Source: Meridianimaribacter flavus (GTDB lineage Bacteria; Bacteroidota; Bacteroidia; Flavobacteriales; Flavobacteriaceae). From it: a stretch of 64,000 nucleotides of DNA. Shown here one piece after another: positions 47,116 through 55,732 of the stretch. The notes under the pieces were generated by a model. The model saw only the letters and a list, made by a program, of their open reading frames with translations. It did no database searches and was not told where the DNA came from. The stretch covers positions 620,001 through 684,000 of the forward strand of contig NZ_SOQZ01000001.1 in NCBI RefSeq assembly GCF_004366715.1. Reading direction: 5' to 3'. The number at the start of each line of letters is the position of its first letter. Position 1 is the stretch's first letter. A program made the position numbers and the translations under genes.

Positions 47116-48107
47116 TACTTATAGCTTTTTAGTTTCTTTTTAAAGTATTTACCATGTCTTGATGGTGTGTAATCATCATCAATAAAAAGACGAGGAGCCC
47201 ATTCTTTATCAAACACCCAAATCATATAAGAAATACCTTTTTGGTCGCAATAATTTGTGATGGCATCTCCATAAGATTCATCGCTAATTACTGGTGAGTG
47301 TGCTCCTGGGTCTTCAGGACCACAAAATCCGATTTCGGTTAAAATTAAAGGATGAGTTTCTTTAATAAAACCCCAATCATTGTCCCATTTGGCTTCCCAA
47401 GGTTTTTCTCTCTTTTGAGGATATGGATGACTCACAAAAGCAATACCTTCAATAGTAAGTGGATTTGTTTTTAATGGTGTTAAATCATAAGCCCAATTAA
47501 ATCCAGCTACTAATGGAACTCCTTTTCCGCCATTAGCTCTAATAATAGTCATTATTTCTTTATTGATATCAACCCATTGCTCCCAATTAATTGTCCCAAG
47601 TGTATGGTTGTAAGTTGTAGGCTCATTAAAAATTTCATAAAAGGCAACAGTAGTGTTGTTACCATACCTAACAGCAATTTTTCTCCAGAAATCAAAAGTT
47701 TCTTTTTGAGTAGTATCATAAATATCAGATTGATACATCTCTGTTCTTAAATTACCTATACTGTGCCAATCTATAATGACATGCATTTCTAGTTCTTCAG
47801 CCCATTTAATTCCTTTGTCTAAAAGCTCAAAATAAGCATCGTGTCCTCTTTCTCTCCAATTTGGAGGATGTATAGGAAACCTCACTAAGTTAGCTCCCCA
47901 ATTTTTCATCTCTTTAAAATAATCTAAGGTCCAATAGCCTTGGTTATCTAGTTTATGAGGATCACTTGTGTTGAGCCCTCTAAAAACAACAGTATTTCCT
48001 TTGTCGTCCACAAAATTGTTGCCTTTAACGTGTATTCTACTTAAAGTGTTTTGAGCAAATAGAGTAGAAGTGATTAAAAATGCAATTATAAAGATGTTTC
48101 TAGTCAT
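47112..48107 (-). CDS. GH5 endo-beta-1,4-glycanase (cellulase-like)
   Basis: Exported GH5 enzyme. I start it at the ATG at 48107, since the sequence from there (MTRNIFIIAFLITSTLFAQ) is a clean signal peptide. An in-frame ATG nine residues upstream (48134) would add a charged tail. Motifs: NLVRFPIHP, the VIIDWHS strand, acid/base Glu in YEIFNEPTTYN and nucleophile Glu in ILTEIGFCG. The layout (about 330 aa) is nearer to the cellulase-like GH5 group than to the GH5_7 mannanase above. It could cleave glucomannan or cellulose-like stretches; the subfamily is not certain. It is followed by the convergent GH27 gene, while GH2 lies upstream on the same strand. Confidence 0.85.
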   Translation of the reverse strand: MTRNIFIIAFLITSTLFAQNTLSRIHVKGNNFVDDKGNTVVFRGLNTSDPHKLDNQGYWTLDYFKEMKNWGANLVRFPIHPPNWRERGHDAYFELLDKGIKWAEELEMHVIIDWHSIGNLRTEMYQSDIYDTTQKETFDFWRKIAVRYGNNTTVAFYEIFNEPTTYNHTLGTINWEQWVDINKEIMTIIRANGGKGVPLVAGFNWAYDLTPLKTNPLTIEGIAFVSHPYPQKREKPWEAKWDNDWGFIKETHPLILTEIGFCGPEDPGAHSPVISDESYGDAITNYCDQKGISYMIWVFDKEWAPRLFIDDDYTPSRHGKYFKKKLKSYKY

Positions 48108-48182
48108 TTTATTTTTTTTGTTTAAAGTACTCAATTTACAAGGCTTTTAGTAGTATTATTTTGTCAAAAAAACGTACAACTT

Positions 48183-50966
48183 TTAATTGTTGAATAAGGT
48201 TTCAAGATCAGAATATTTTAAAGCTTGTTTAGGATGAAAATTATCAGAACTCATATAATTTAAAATAGATTGATAAAGTTGAACTGCCTCAGGAGTTTTA
48301 ATGGTATTCAAAGGAGACATGCATACAAGTAAATTGCCTTTTCCAACATTGAACTCAAAAATTAAACCTAGTTTATGGTTTCGTTCTAAATTGTCAATAA
48401 CTTGAACTGTTGGTAAAAATGCTTTGTTGAGCTCATCTAAAATTAGTGGTCTGCTTTCTTTTAGTATTGAAAACCATTGCCAGTTGGTATGATAATCTGT
48501 AGGGAAATTATTGAAAATTGGATGCTTTGGGTTTGTGAGAATGCCCAAAGTTCCCGGAGAAATGGGTTTTTTAACAGATTCACTTATACTTTTAAACATT
48601 CCATAATTCCAGAAATCTGGAGGAAAATGTCCAGCGACACTTTTAGTTTCAATACTATCGAAGTCTGGAAAAAGCAATACGTTTTTTCCGTTTTTTAAAC
48701 TAGAAAGAGTTGTTGAATTAAACGTGTTGGTTACTAAAACAGTTTTAGGAATAACAATTTTTTGGTTTGAAGGGTAAACCCAAATAGGATACGAGTTACT
48801 ATATGATGTATTTGGAATAGTAACATTAAGCGTTAATTTTTTTGCAGTATCAATACCATCTAATTTTAAGGTTAATGTGCCAACATCTAATAGTTCTCCA
48901 TTAATAAAAGATTGTTTGTCAAAACTGCCTTGTTTAAAAGTGTTTCCGTTTTCATCTTTAATTATCCAGTCAATAACTGTATCAACTATAGTATCAGAAT
49001 AGTTTGCAATCTTAATTTGTGCCTGAAAACTTTCAGTATTGGTCCAACAGTATTTTGAAAACTCAGCCAGCAAAGTAATATCGTTACAAGATTGTTTCCA
49101 TGATTCAGTAGTTATAACATTTTTACTTTCCATAAATGCATCTAAAACACCTACAAGAGCAGTACCTTGACCAGGAAAATCTTGTAAGTCCAATAACTGA
49201 AATCCAGCCATTCCTTTAGTGCGTAATGCAGCTTCCATCTCAGCTTTATAGCAAATAGCAGACCACGCACCAGATGCTTTTTGAAAACTACTATCCAAAT
49301 GCTCCATTCCAGATTTTTCTAAGCGTTTTTGAAATACTTGTAAATTACGAGGTTTTAAAACACCAGTGTATTTATCAATTTCATCATAATTGGGATAAAT
49401 TTGATACTGACCAATCTCATGACTTACTAAAGGAAGTGGCATGTTGTTTACAGCATAATCAAAATTTACCTGCGTTGATGGTGTTGAGGTATTTAATATT
49501 CCGCCTTGTTCAGCATCAGCAAAAGCGTGTGTTAATCTTGTGTGTCCTTTAGTAGAATGACCATTTGTAGGAATTCGAGCTCCAACAAAAAATTGCGAAT
49601 AAGCTCTGGGTTCAAGATATCCAATATTGTTGTTAGAGCCCATAGCATAAAGAGGCCTGCTGTCGTAATTTTTTAAAGCAAGCATTACATTTTCAACCTT
49701 GTCGTGACCTCCCCAAATTTCGTTGCCAGGAGAAAACATTACAAACGAAGGATGATTTGCATAAGCTTTTAACATTGCTATGCCTTCTTCTTTTAAATTG
49801 TTAGCTATAGTATCAGATTCTAATCCACCCCAAAAAGGTAATTCAACTTGAAGGTACATTCCTGTTTTGTCGGCAGCTATAAATGCAGCTTCAGGAGGAC
49901 AATAGGTGTGAAATCTATAGTGGTTGATGCTATATTGTTTTGCGATTTTATAAATACGTTCCCAATCCTCAACACTAGTAGGCGTATAACCAGTAAGAGG
50001 AAAAACAGCAGCTTCATGTTTACCTCTTAAAAATGTTTTAGTGTTGTTTATGGTGAATTGCGTACCATTTACTGAGAAATTTCGCATACCAAAGCTAACG
50101 GTTTTTACATCGTTGCTTTCAGGGTTTAGAATAGTTGCTGTTAATTCATATAAAGGTTGTTCAAACTCACTCCATAGGCTGATGGAATCTTTAAAGACGT
50201 ATTCTAAAATAGCTTTGTTGTCTTTAATGTTGAATGTTTTAGGTGTTAATTGAGTTGTTTTTCCATCGTGTGATTTCTTAATGTCAAATTGGATATTTAA
50301 GTCAGAAAGGTTAAGAGCATTTCCAATTTCAATAGAGACGTCAATTTTCTTTTTATTTATATTAGGATGTACTTGCAAATTGCTAATAAAAGTTTTTGGA
50401 GAAGCCTCTAAATACATTTTTCCAATAATGCCATTCCAGTTTGTTTGGGTATCGTCAGAATAGATATGTACATTTCCGTAAGGTGTTAATTTTAAACTGT
50501 TGTCTACTTGTATTGTAATAAAATGCTCACCAGGAGTTAGGACTTTAGATACATTGAACTGTTGAGGAGATTGTAGTAGTTTAGAAGAACCAATTAATGT
50601 TGAGTCAATCCATACTTTTGAAAATTTTGAGCGTTCTAATACTAACTCTATATGTTTGTTTTTGAAGTGCTCAGGAACGACTATTTTTTTTCTATACCAA
50701 GCAATACCTTCATATTTGTAAGGTCTGCTCAAGTGTAAGGTTGTACTGTCATTATTAATAAAACCTTTTTGGTTTGTATCTGTTGTTCCAGGTAAATTGA
50801 TGGAATCGTTAAGGGTTTTTAAAAACCATTTTTCATTAACACCTAGATTAGATGAGTCGGTTGCGAATTGCCATTGACCTTGAAGGTCCATTAGAGTTCT
50901 GGGAGTCTTTTTTTCGCTACAGCTTATAAAAAGTATTGCTACTAAAAGTAAGTAAAGGTTTTTCAT
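48183..50966 (-). CDS. GH2 glycoside hydrolase, lipoprotein (possible beta-mannosidase)
   Basis: Large lipoprotein (927 aa; lipobox LFISC, Cys16). Sugar-binding jelly-roll domain (about residues 27-190), an Ig-like GH2 domain (190-297), then the catalytic barrel. Acid/base Glu416 is in FSPGNEIWGG and nucleophile Glu517 in PLVSHEIGQYQ. About 300 further residues follow, including a second beta-rich part and a terminal alpha/beta-like part (KNVLLFPDFDS, KGNLLVCMSPL). GH2 covers beta-galactosidases, beta-mannosidases and glucuronidases. In a mannan locus a beta-mannosidase is the natural guess, but the SHEIGQYQ block is not one I can tie to a single activity. Confidence 0.8.
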   Translation of the reverse strand: MKNLYLLLVAILFISCSEKKTPRTLMDLQGQWQFATDSSNLGVNEKWFLKTLNDSINLPGTTDTNQKGFINNDSTTLHLSRPYKYEGIAWYRKKIVVPEHFKNKHIELVLERSKFSKVWIDSTLIGSSKLLQSPQQFNVSKVLTPGEHFITIQVDNSLKLTPYGNVHIYSDDTQTNWNGIIGKMYLEASPKTFISNLQVHPNINKKKIDVSIEIGNALNLSDLNIQFDIKKSHDGKTTQLTPKTFNIKDNKAILEYVFKDSISLWSEFEQPLYELTATILNPESNDVKTVSFGMRNFSVNGTQFTINNTKTFLRGKHEAAVFPLTGYTPTSVEDWERIYKIAKQYSINHYRFHTYCPPEAAFIAADKTGMYLQVELPFWGGLESDTIANNLKEEGIAMLKAYANHPSFVMFSPGNEIWGGHDKVENVMLALKNYDSRPLYAMGSNNNIGYLEPRAYSQFFVGARIPTNGHSTKGHTRLTHAFADAEQGGILNTSTPSTQVNFDYAVNNMPLPLVSHEIGQYQIYPNYDEIDKYTGVLKPRNLQVFQKRLEKSGMEHLDSSFQKASGAWSAICYKAEMEAALRTKGMAGFQLLDLQDFPGQGTALVGVLDAFMESKNVITTESWKQSCNDITLLAEFSKYCWTNTESFQAQIKIANYSDTIVDTVIDWIIKDENGNTFKQGSFDKQSFINGELLDVGTLTLKLDGIDTAKKLTLNVTIPNTSYSNSYPIWVYPSNQKIVIPKTVLVTNTFNSTTLSSLKNGKNVLLFPDFDSIETKSVAGHFPPDFWNYGMFKSISESVKKPISPGTLGILTNPKHPIFNNFPTDYHTNWQWFSILKESRPLILDELNKAFLPTVQVIDNLERNHKLGLIFEFNVGKGNLLVCMSPLNTIKTPEAVQLYQSILNYMSSDNFHPKQALKYSDLETLFNN

Positions 50967-51061
50967 TAAATGCGTAATGGTTCGTAATTCAGAAAATGAT
51001 AGTAAAGTCCTAAATTACTAAATAATACTGCGTTTTGAAACGAAATGGAACCCTTTTTGAA

Positions 51062-53125
51062 TTAAGAAAAACTAGGTATATTGAAGATGATATGTTGTTG
51101 TTTCAAAACTTCTAAAACCATATTAAAAGACATGTCATTTTTAGTGGCAACAGATTCTTTTTGTAATAAATCCTCAATTTGGTTTTTCATTGAATCGTTA
51201 TGATATTCCAATAAAAATTCATTGTCGTATAACTTAATCAAGCAATCTTTATCACTAAAATCAATAACTGTTTGAGGATTAACTTTTAGAGTATTAGGAA
51301 GTTCGGGATATGTTTTTTGAAGAAGTTTATAAATAGCTTCCACAACTCTGTTGACTGTTATTGAGTTTAAACAAACTTTATGGTCGCAATTTAAAATCAC
51401 ATCATAGTTACAACGAATATTACAAACGCCTTTTTTACCCCAAATAATTTCATTGTTCTCAGAAAAACTTCCCCAGCTTCCAGGTCCAGTAGGTCCATAA
51501 ATGCCAACGGTAGGTACATTGTAAGCACCAGCAACATGAGTGATTCCTGCATCATTTCCTATATGAAAAAGAGCTCCAGCCATTGCATTGCCAACATCAA
51601 TCATTCCGCCTGTTATATATTCTATATGTGGCATTGGTTTGGTAAAATAAGCTTCAATGTCTGGATCGTTTGGGCCTTTTATAATCTTGCAGTTTAGTGT
51701 TGGAAAAAGCTCAGAAAGGGTTTCGATAAGTTGAGCATATTTTTCTGTAGGCCATATTTTTAATAAAAAACCAGCTCCATGGTGTAGTACATAATATTTA
51801 GGGTTTTCTTTTGAAGTTTTAAAATAAGGAAACCCATCATAGCTATTGTTTATGTCTTTGTGAAGCTTTGAAACTGTATCAATATAATGTGCAATTGAAT
51901 GCTGTTTTACTTTTTTATGTGTTGGATATTTAAGCGCATGAGGTAAATCGTATCCTCTAAAAGCAGGATAATTACCTAATTCGTAAATATTATCATAGTT
52001 GTCTTCTTGTTGTCTTGCGGCTTCTTCATTAACAACTGTAATGCCTTCAAGGTGGTTTGTGAAAAAATCAACCAAACGAGGAGCTACTGCAAAATGTAAA
52101 CTGTCAGATACTTTAGCTAGTTTTTTAATTGCAGGAATTGAAAAAAAGATATCGCCTAAGCCTCCATAGCTTTTGTAAATTAATACCTTTCCTAAGGTGT
52201 TGGTTTTTGTTTTAGGTTTTTTCTTGATATTTTGTTCTGCTCTATTCCAAAATTCATCCAAAATAGTTTTCATTTCGTAAATGGCTTTATCTTTGTTATT
52301 TGGATAAAAATCAAATGAAAATGTGCCTATTCTGTCATTTGAAATAATATTACATCCTGATAAAAAGGCTTCTGCAGCCAAACGACCAGAAGGTTCTGGC
52401 CATACAGGTTGGCAGATAAACGTTTTGGTTTTCCCTAGTATTTTTAAAACCTCTTTGTTGGGTATTGGCTCATGGAAGCTTATATTATCGGGTAGCTCAG
52501 TACGTAACTTGTTTTCACCGTAAACTGTAAAATTAATGTTGGGATGTTCTTTAGCATATTCTACATAGGCGTATCCGCCTTTTAAATAATTGAGGTCTCC
52601 AAAAAACGGAATCGTGTCTTCAATTTTTTCTTCACTAATTTGTAAATCTTCAACATGTACAGTAGGAGGTTTGATCATGTGGTTTGAAACTGCATCTCCA
52701 AAAAAATCAACATGTGCTTTGTAGTGGCTAGGTGATTGAAATGCATTAAACTTTGCATTTGCATATAAATTTCTGTAATGATGAAATTTATCAGGGTTGC
52801 AGCAGTTGGTTACTTTTCTGTCAACTGTACATAAAATGTTCCTTCTCACGCAAAAATTATAATCGTATTCAATTTTTATATACAGTGCTTTTGAAGAAAT
52901 TAAATAATTGATTAATTCTAGTTCATACTGACAACGTGTAATGCTACAAACAATAATTAAATCTGAATTTTGAATATTTCTTTTGGTTGTATCAAAATTT
53001 CTAAGGTAGTCTAACGTTACAGAATATTGTCGTTGCTCACCTAAACGGATTAATTGTTTAATAGTCAATTCTGCTCCTCTAGGCGTAGCTAAAGAAGTAT
53101 CATGTAAAAACAGTACTGAATTCAA
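51062..53125 (-). CDS. Two-domain glycosyltransferase: GT4-like N-terminus fused to GT9
   Basis: A 687-aa cytoplasmic protein with two transferase units. Residues 1-310 look like a GT-B transferase (VLFLHDTSLATPRGAELTI at the start; PEPSGRLAAEAFLSGC resembles the donor-binding EPxGxxxxEA block of GT4). From about 320 a GT9 heptosyltransferase-like unit begins (LIYKSYGGLGDIFFSIPAI). It continues through LHHGAGFLLKIWP and HIGNDAGITHVAGAYNVPT to GIYGPTGPGSWG. The start is TTG at 53125. The usual role of these families is LPS or surface glycan assembly. It is co-directional with, and 48 bp downstream of, the DGYYD-repeat lipoprotein gene. It does not belong to mannan breakdown by family. Confidence 0.85.
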   Translation of the reverse strand: MNSVLFLHDTSLATPRGAELTIKQLIRLGEQRQYSVTLDYLRNFDTTKRNIQNSDLIIVCSITRCQYELELINYLISSKALYIKIEYDYNFCVRRNILCTVDRKVTNCCNPDKFHHYRNLYANAKFNAFQSPSHYKAHVDFFGDAVSNHMIKPPTVHVEDLQISEEKIEDTIPFFGDLNYLKGGYAYVEYAKEHPNINFTVYGENKLRTELPDNISFHEPIPNKEVLKILGKTKTFICQPVWPEPSGRLAAEAFLSGCNIISNDRIGTFSFDFYPNNKDKAIYEMKTILDEFWNRAEQNIKKKPKTKTNTLGKVLIYKSYGGLGDIFFSIPAIKKLAKVSDSLHFAVAPRLVDFFTNHLEGITVVNEEAARQQEDNYDNIYELGNYPAFRGYDLPHALKYPTHKKVKQHSIAHYIDTVSKLHKDINNSYDGFPYFKTSKENPKYYVLHHGAGFLLKIWPTEKYAQLIETLSELFPTLNCKIIKGPNDPDIEAYFTKPMPHIEYITGGMIDVGNAMAGALFHIGNDAGITHVAGAYNVPTVGIYGPTGPGSWGSFSENNEIIWGKKGVCNIRCNYDVILNCDHKVCLNSITVNRVVEAIYKLLQKTYPELPNTLKVNPQTVIDFSDKDCLIKLYDNEFLLEYHNDSMKNQIEDLLQKESVATKNDMSFNMVLEVLKQQHIIFNIPSFS

Positions 53126-53173
53126 ATTAGAGGAAAATAAATAAGAAACACTTAAAAGATGTCTATGGAAATA

Positions 53174-53371
53174 TTAGTCATCATAGTACCCATCGTCATA
53201 ATATCCATCGTCGTAATACCCATCATCATAATAACCGTCACCATAATATCCATCATCAAAACTATCATCATCAGACTCGCTACACGATGATGCTACAGAG
53301 GCTGTTATAGAAATAGCAGAAAGAGCTAAAATTGCTTTACCAGATTTTTTAATAAAATGTCTTCTTTTCAT
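53174..53371 (-). CDS. Small Tat-type lipoprotein with DGYYD repeats
   Basis: A 65-aa protein. The N-terminus KRRHFIKKSGKAILALS is a twin-arginine signal, followed by a hydrophobic stretch and SVASSC, a lipobox-like site with Cys at 29. The mature part is SESDDDSF followed by five units of DGYY(D/G)D to the stop, an almost pure Asp/Gly/Tyr tail of about 28 residues. I know no function for this. Such a tail could bind calcium or other cations, or serve as a modified tyrosine scaffold; both are speculation. Base composition is ordinary and the 15-bp repeats vary at third positions, suggesting selection on the protein. It is probably co-transcribed with the glycosyltransferase. Confidence 0.75.
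   Translation of the reverse strand: MKRRHFIKKSGKAILALSAISITASVASSCSESDDDSFDDGYYGDGYYDDGYYDDGYYDDGYYDD
53176..53253 (-). repeat. Five 15-bp tandem repeats encoding DGYYD units
   Basis: On the plus strand, units of the type (g/a)tcatcataatacccatc recur every 15 bp within the small lipoprotein gene. Differences lie mostly in third codon positions (GAT/GAC, TAC/TAT, GGG/GGA/GGT). Unit number could vary between strains by slippage. Confidence 0.85.
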
Positions 53372-53578
53372 AGTAAATGGAGTTTACATTTCTAAATTTA
53401 ACAAAAAAAATTAAAATGCTTGTTAGTTATATATATAACAACTCATAATTCAATAATCCTTAAAAAAAAGTAATTTGATTTTAAGGGTACTAAAATAGCT
53501 GTCATTTTTTTATATTTATAAAACCTAATATTATAGACTCCCTCACAATCTATTCTTATTAACAACGTTATTTTTGAA

Positions 53579-54430
53579 GTGAATTTACTATTACTTATCG
53601 AACAACTAACAACAGGTGGCAAAGTAGTCATTGGTGTTTTCTTTGCTATTTTATTGGGAATGCTTTTTTACTTTGCTTTAAAAATGGCAGAGTTAAGTTA
53701 TGTGATGAAGCGTAAAAAACCTTTTTATGTTCATTCTCCTTTCTTTTTAAAACAACTTAATGAACCTCAAAAGTTAATACTGCAAAATCAATTTAAGTTT
53801 TACAATAAATTAAATTCTAAGTACAAAAAGTATTTTGAGCATCGTGTTGCTTCGTTTATAGCAGATAAAGAGTTTGTTGGAAGAAGCGGGTTGCAAATTA
53901 CTGAAGAAATGAAAGTCCTTATTTCAGCAACAGCAGTAATGCTTACTTTTGGTTTTAGAGACTTTTATATAGCTTTGGTAAATAATATTTTTATTTATCC
54001 AGAAGAGTTTTACTCAACTATTAATGACGATTATCATAAAGGGGAGTTTAATCCTAAATTGCAAACTTTGGTGCTCTCTTGGAAAGATTTTAAAAAAGGC
54101 TTTGCTATTGATAATGATAACTTAAACCTTGGTATACATGAGTTTGCTCACGCTATTCATTTAAATAGTATAAAAGAACGTGATGTTAGCTCTACTATTT
54201 TTTCTGATTCGTTTAAAGAGCTTACCACATTATTATCTAATGAAGAAACACTTAGAAAAGATTTAATAGCGTCTAAATACTTTAGAGACTATGCTTATAC
54301 CAACCAGTTTGAGTTTATAGCTGTTATTATTGAAACCTTTATTGAAACTCCTGATGAGTTTAAATCGCTCTTCCCTGAAATTTACGACAAAACCAAACAG
54401 ATGCTTAATTTTAATTTTGCAGGATATTAG
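53579..54430 (+). CDS. MtfA-like zinc metallopeptidase (M90), membrane anchored
   Basis: A 283-aa protein with one N-terminal membrane segment (about residues 15-37) and a cytoplasm- or periplasm-facing domain of the MtfA/M90 family. It carries the zinc motif HEFAH (His187-Glu188 to His191) in LNLGIHEFAHAIHL. The preceding VLSWKDFKKGF is typical of the family, and a late Glu in FEFIAVIIETF may be the third ligand. E. coli MtfA is a glucose-uptake-linked aminopeptidase without a membrane anchor, so the role here may differ. The start is GTG at 53579. A CBS protein follows on the same strand. Confidence 0.87.
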   Translation: MNLLLLIEQLTTGGKVVIGVFFAILLGMLFYFALKMAELSYVMKRKKPFYVHSPFFLKQLNEPQKLILQNQFKFYNKLNSKYKKYFEHRVASFIADKEFVGRSGLQITEEMKVLISATAVMLTFGFRDFYIALVNNIFIYPEEFYSTINDDYHKGEFNPKLQTLVLSWKDFKKGFAIDNDNLNLGIHEFAHAIHLNSIKERDVSSTIFSDSFKELTTLLSNEETLRKDLIASKYFRDYAYTNQFEFIAVIIETFIETPDEFKSLFPEIYDKTKQMLNFNFAGY

Positions 54431-54507
54431 TGGGTTCCAATGACTTTTGTCATGCTTTTTTTGAATAATGGGTTTTATCTTTAATAGTGAATTTAAAACC
54501 TAAAAAG

Positions 54508-54927
54508 ATGAAAAAAAGAGCATTAATATCTGAAATAATGACAAAGGATGTCATTACCTTAAACCATAAAGATGATTTAGAAACTGCAGAAAGGTTATTT
54601 AAAAGTAATCGTATTAGACATATTCCTGTAGTTAGTGGAGAGCAGATAATAGGAATGTTAAGTTACACAGATTTGTTACGAATTAGTTTTGCCGATGCTG
54701 TTGAAGATGATGAGACTTCTGTTGATACAGTAGTTTATAATATGTTTACGATTGAGCAGGTTATGGCTAAAAAGTTAACTAGTGTGTCATCAAACACAAC
54801 TATTAAAGAAGTTGCTGAAATACTAGCTGAAAAAGAGTTTCATGCATTACCAGTTGTTGATAATGATAAATTAGTAGGAATTGTTACAACTACCGATTTA
54901 ATAAACTATTTAATTAATCAGTATTAG
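54508..54927 (+). CDS. CBS-domain protein
   Basis: A stand-alone pair of CBS domains (139 aa from the ATG at 54508; a GTG at 54487 would add seven residues). First CBS: ISEIMTKDVITLNHKDDLE to IIGMLSYTDLLRI. Second: VEQ-type VMAKKLTSVSSNTTIKEV to LVGIVTTTDLINYL. CBS pairs bind adenine nucleotides and usually control a partner protein; none is fused here. The gene ends at a bidirectional terminator shared with rpe. Confidence 0.9.
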   Translation: MKKRALISEIMTKDVITLNHKDDLETAERLFKSNRIRHIPVVSGEQIIGMLSYTDLLRISFADAVEDDETSVDTVVYNMFTIEQVMAKKLTSVSSNTTIKEVAEILAEKEFHALPVVDNDKLVGIVTTTDLINYLINQY

Positions 54928-54945
54928 AGAATAAGTTGTTAATAA

Positions 54946-54975
54946 AAAAGCTCCTAAATTCAGGAGCTTTTTTTA
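54946..54975. terminator. Bidirectional terminator between CBS gene and rpe
   Basis: AAAAGCTCCT (54946-54955) pairs with AGGAGCTTTT (54962-54971) across a 6-nt loop. There are A-rich and T-rich flanks on both sides, so it can act for the plus-strand CBS gene and the minus-strand rpe. Confidence 0.88.
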
Positions 54976-54983
54976 TGTTAAGA

Positions 54984-55646
54984 TTATGAGTTAGCCAACG
55001 CTTTCAAATCTTTAATAGTTTCAATTTGATTTTCGCTTTTAAATACATAACTACCTGCGACTAATACGTCAGCTCCAGCGTCAACCAATTGTTTTGCATT
55101 TTTATTGGTAACGCCTCCATCAATTTCAATTTTTGTTGAAGCACCTTTTTTGGTAATTAATTCTTTAAGCTGTTTTACTTTATTGTATGTGTTTTCAATA
55201 AAACTTTGACCACCAAAACCTGGGTTTACACTCATTAAGCATACTAGGTCAATATCGATTATAGTGTCTTCAAGTACGTTAATATTAGTGTGAGGATTTA
55301 ATGCTACTCCTGCTTTCATGCCATGTGCTTTTATAGCTTGTAAAGTCCTGTGTAGATGTGTGCAAGCTTCATAATGAACCGTTAGAATATTGCTTCCTAA
55401 ATCGGCAAAGGTTTTTATGTAGCGATCTGGGTCAACAATCATTAAATGTACATCAATGGTTTTTTTAGCATGTTTTGAAATAGCGTCTAAAACTGGCATT
55501 CCAAAAGATATGTTTGGTACAAAAACACCATCCATTATATCTATGTGAAACCAATCGGCATCACTAGTATTAACCATTTCTATATCTCGTTGAAGGTTGG
55601 CAAAATCTGCTGCTAAAACAGAAGGAGCAATTAATTTAGAATTCAT
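54984..55646 (-). CDS. rpe: Ribulose-phosphate 3-epimerase
   Basis: Pentose-phosphate pathway enzyme (220 aa) interconverting ribulose-5-phosphate and xylulose-5-phosphate. A TIM barrel with APSVLAADFANL, HIDIMDGVFVPNISFG, VHLMIVDPD and VNPGFGGQSF. The C-terminal EIDGGVTNKNA and GADVLVAGSYVF carry metal and phosphate ligands. Length and order of motifs are normal. It is a monocistronic minus-strand gene downstream of rpoD, separated by the rpoD terminator. Confidence 0.96.
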   Translation of the reverse strand: MNSKLIAPSVLAADFANLQRDIEMVNTSDADWFHIDIMDGVFVPNISFGMPVLDAISKHAKKTIDVHLMIVDPDRYIKTFADLGSNILTVHYEACTHLHRTLQAIKAHGMKAGVALNPHTNINVLEDTIIDIDLVCLMSVNPGFGGQSFIENTYNKVKQLKELITKKGASTKIEIDGGVTNKNAKQLVDAGADVLVAGSYVFKSENQIETIKDLKALANS

Positions 55647-55732
55647 TGTTGTTGTGTTGTTGAAAGTTTTTGCAAAGATAGAAAAGTCTTTTCATAGTCT
55701 CTTCCCTTTGGGAAGGGATTTAGGGATGGACT

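Noticed and set aside
20919-51061. A mobile island flanked by attachment-site repeats
   Set aside because: No copy of the tRNA-Arg 3' end, no integrase and no transposase was found at the right side of the PUL.
53176-53253. Tandem 15-bp repeats as a CRISPR or minisatellite
   Set aside because: The units are contiguous, without spacers, in frame, and encode DGYYD. They belong to the small lipoprotein gene.
53426-53439. GTTATATATATAAC palindrome
   Set aside because: A simple AT alternation in an AT-rich gap; palindromy of TA runs is expected by chance.
53569-53576. TATTTTTG, an exact TAnnTTTG box just before the MtfA-like gene
   Set aside because: It ends 2 bp before the GTG start, so the transcript would begin inside the coding region. 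Probably a chance match, unless translation starts further downstream.
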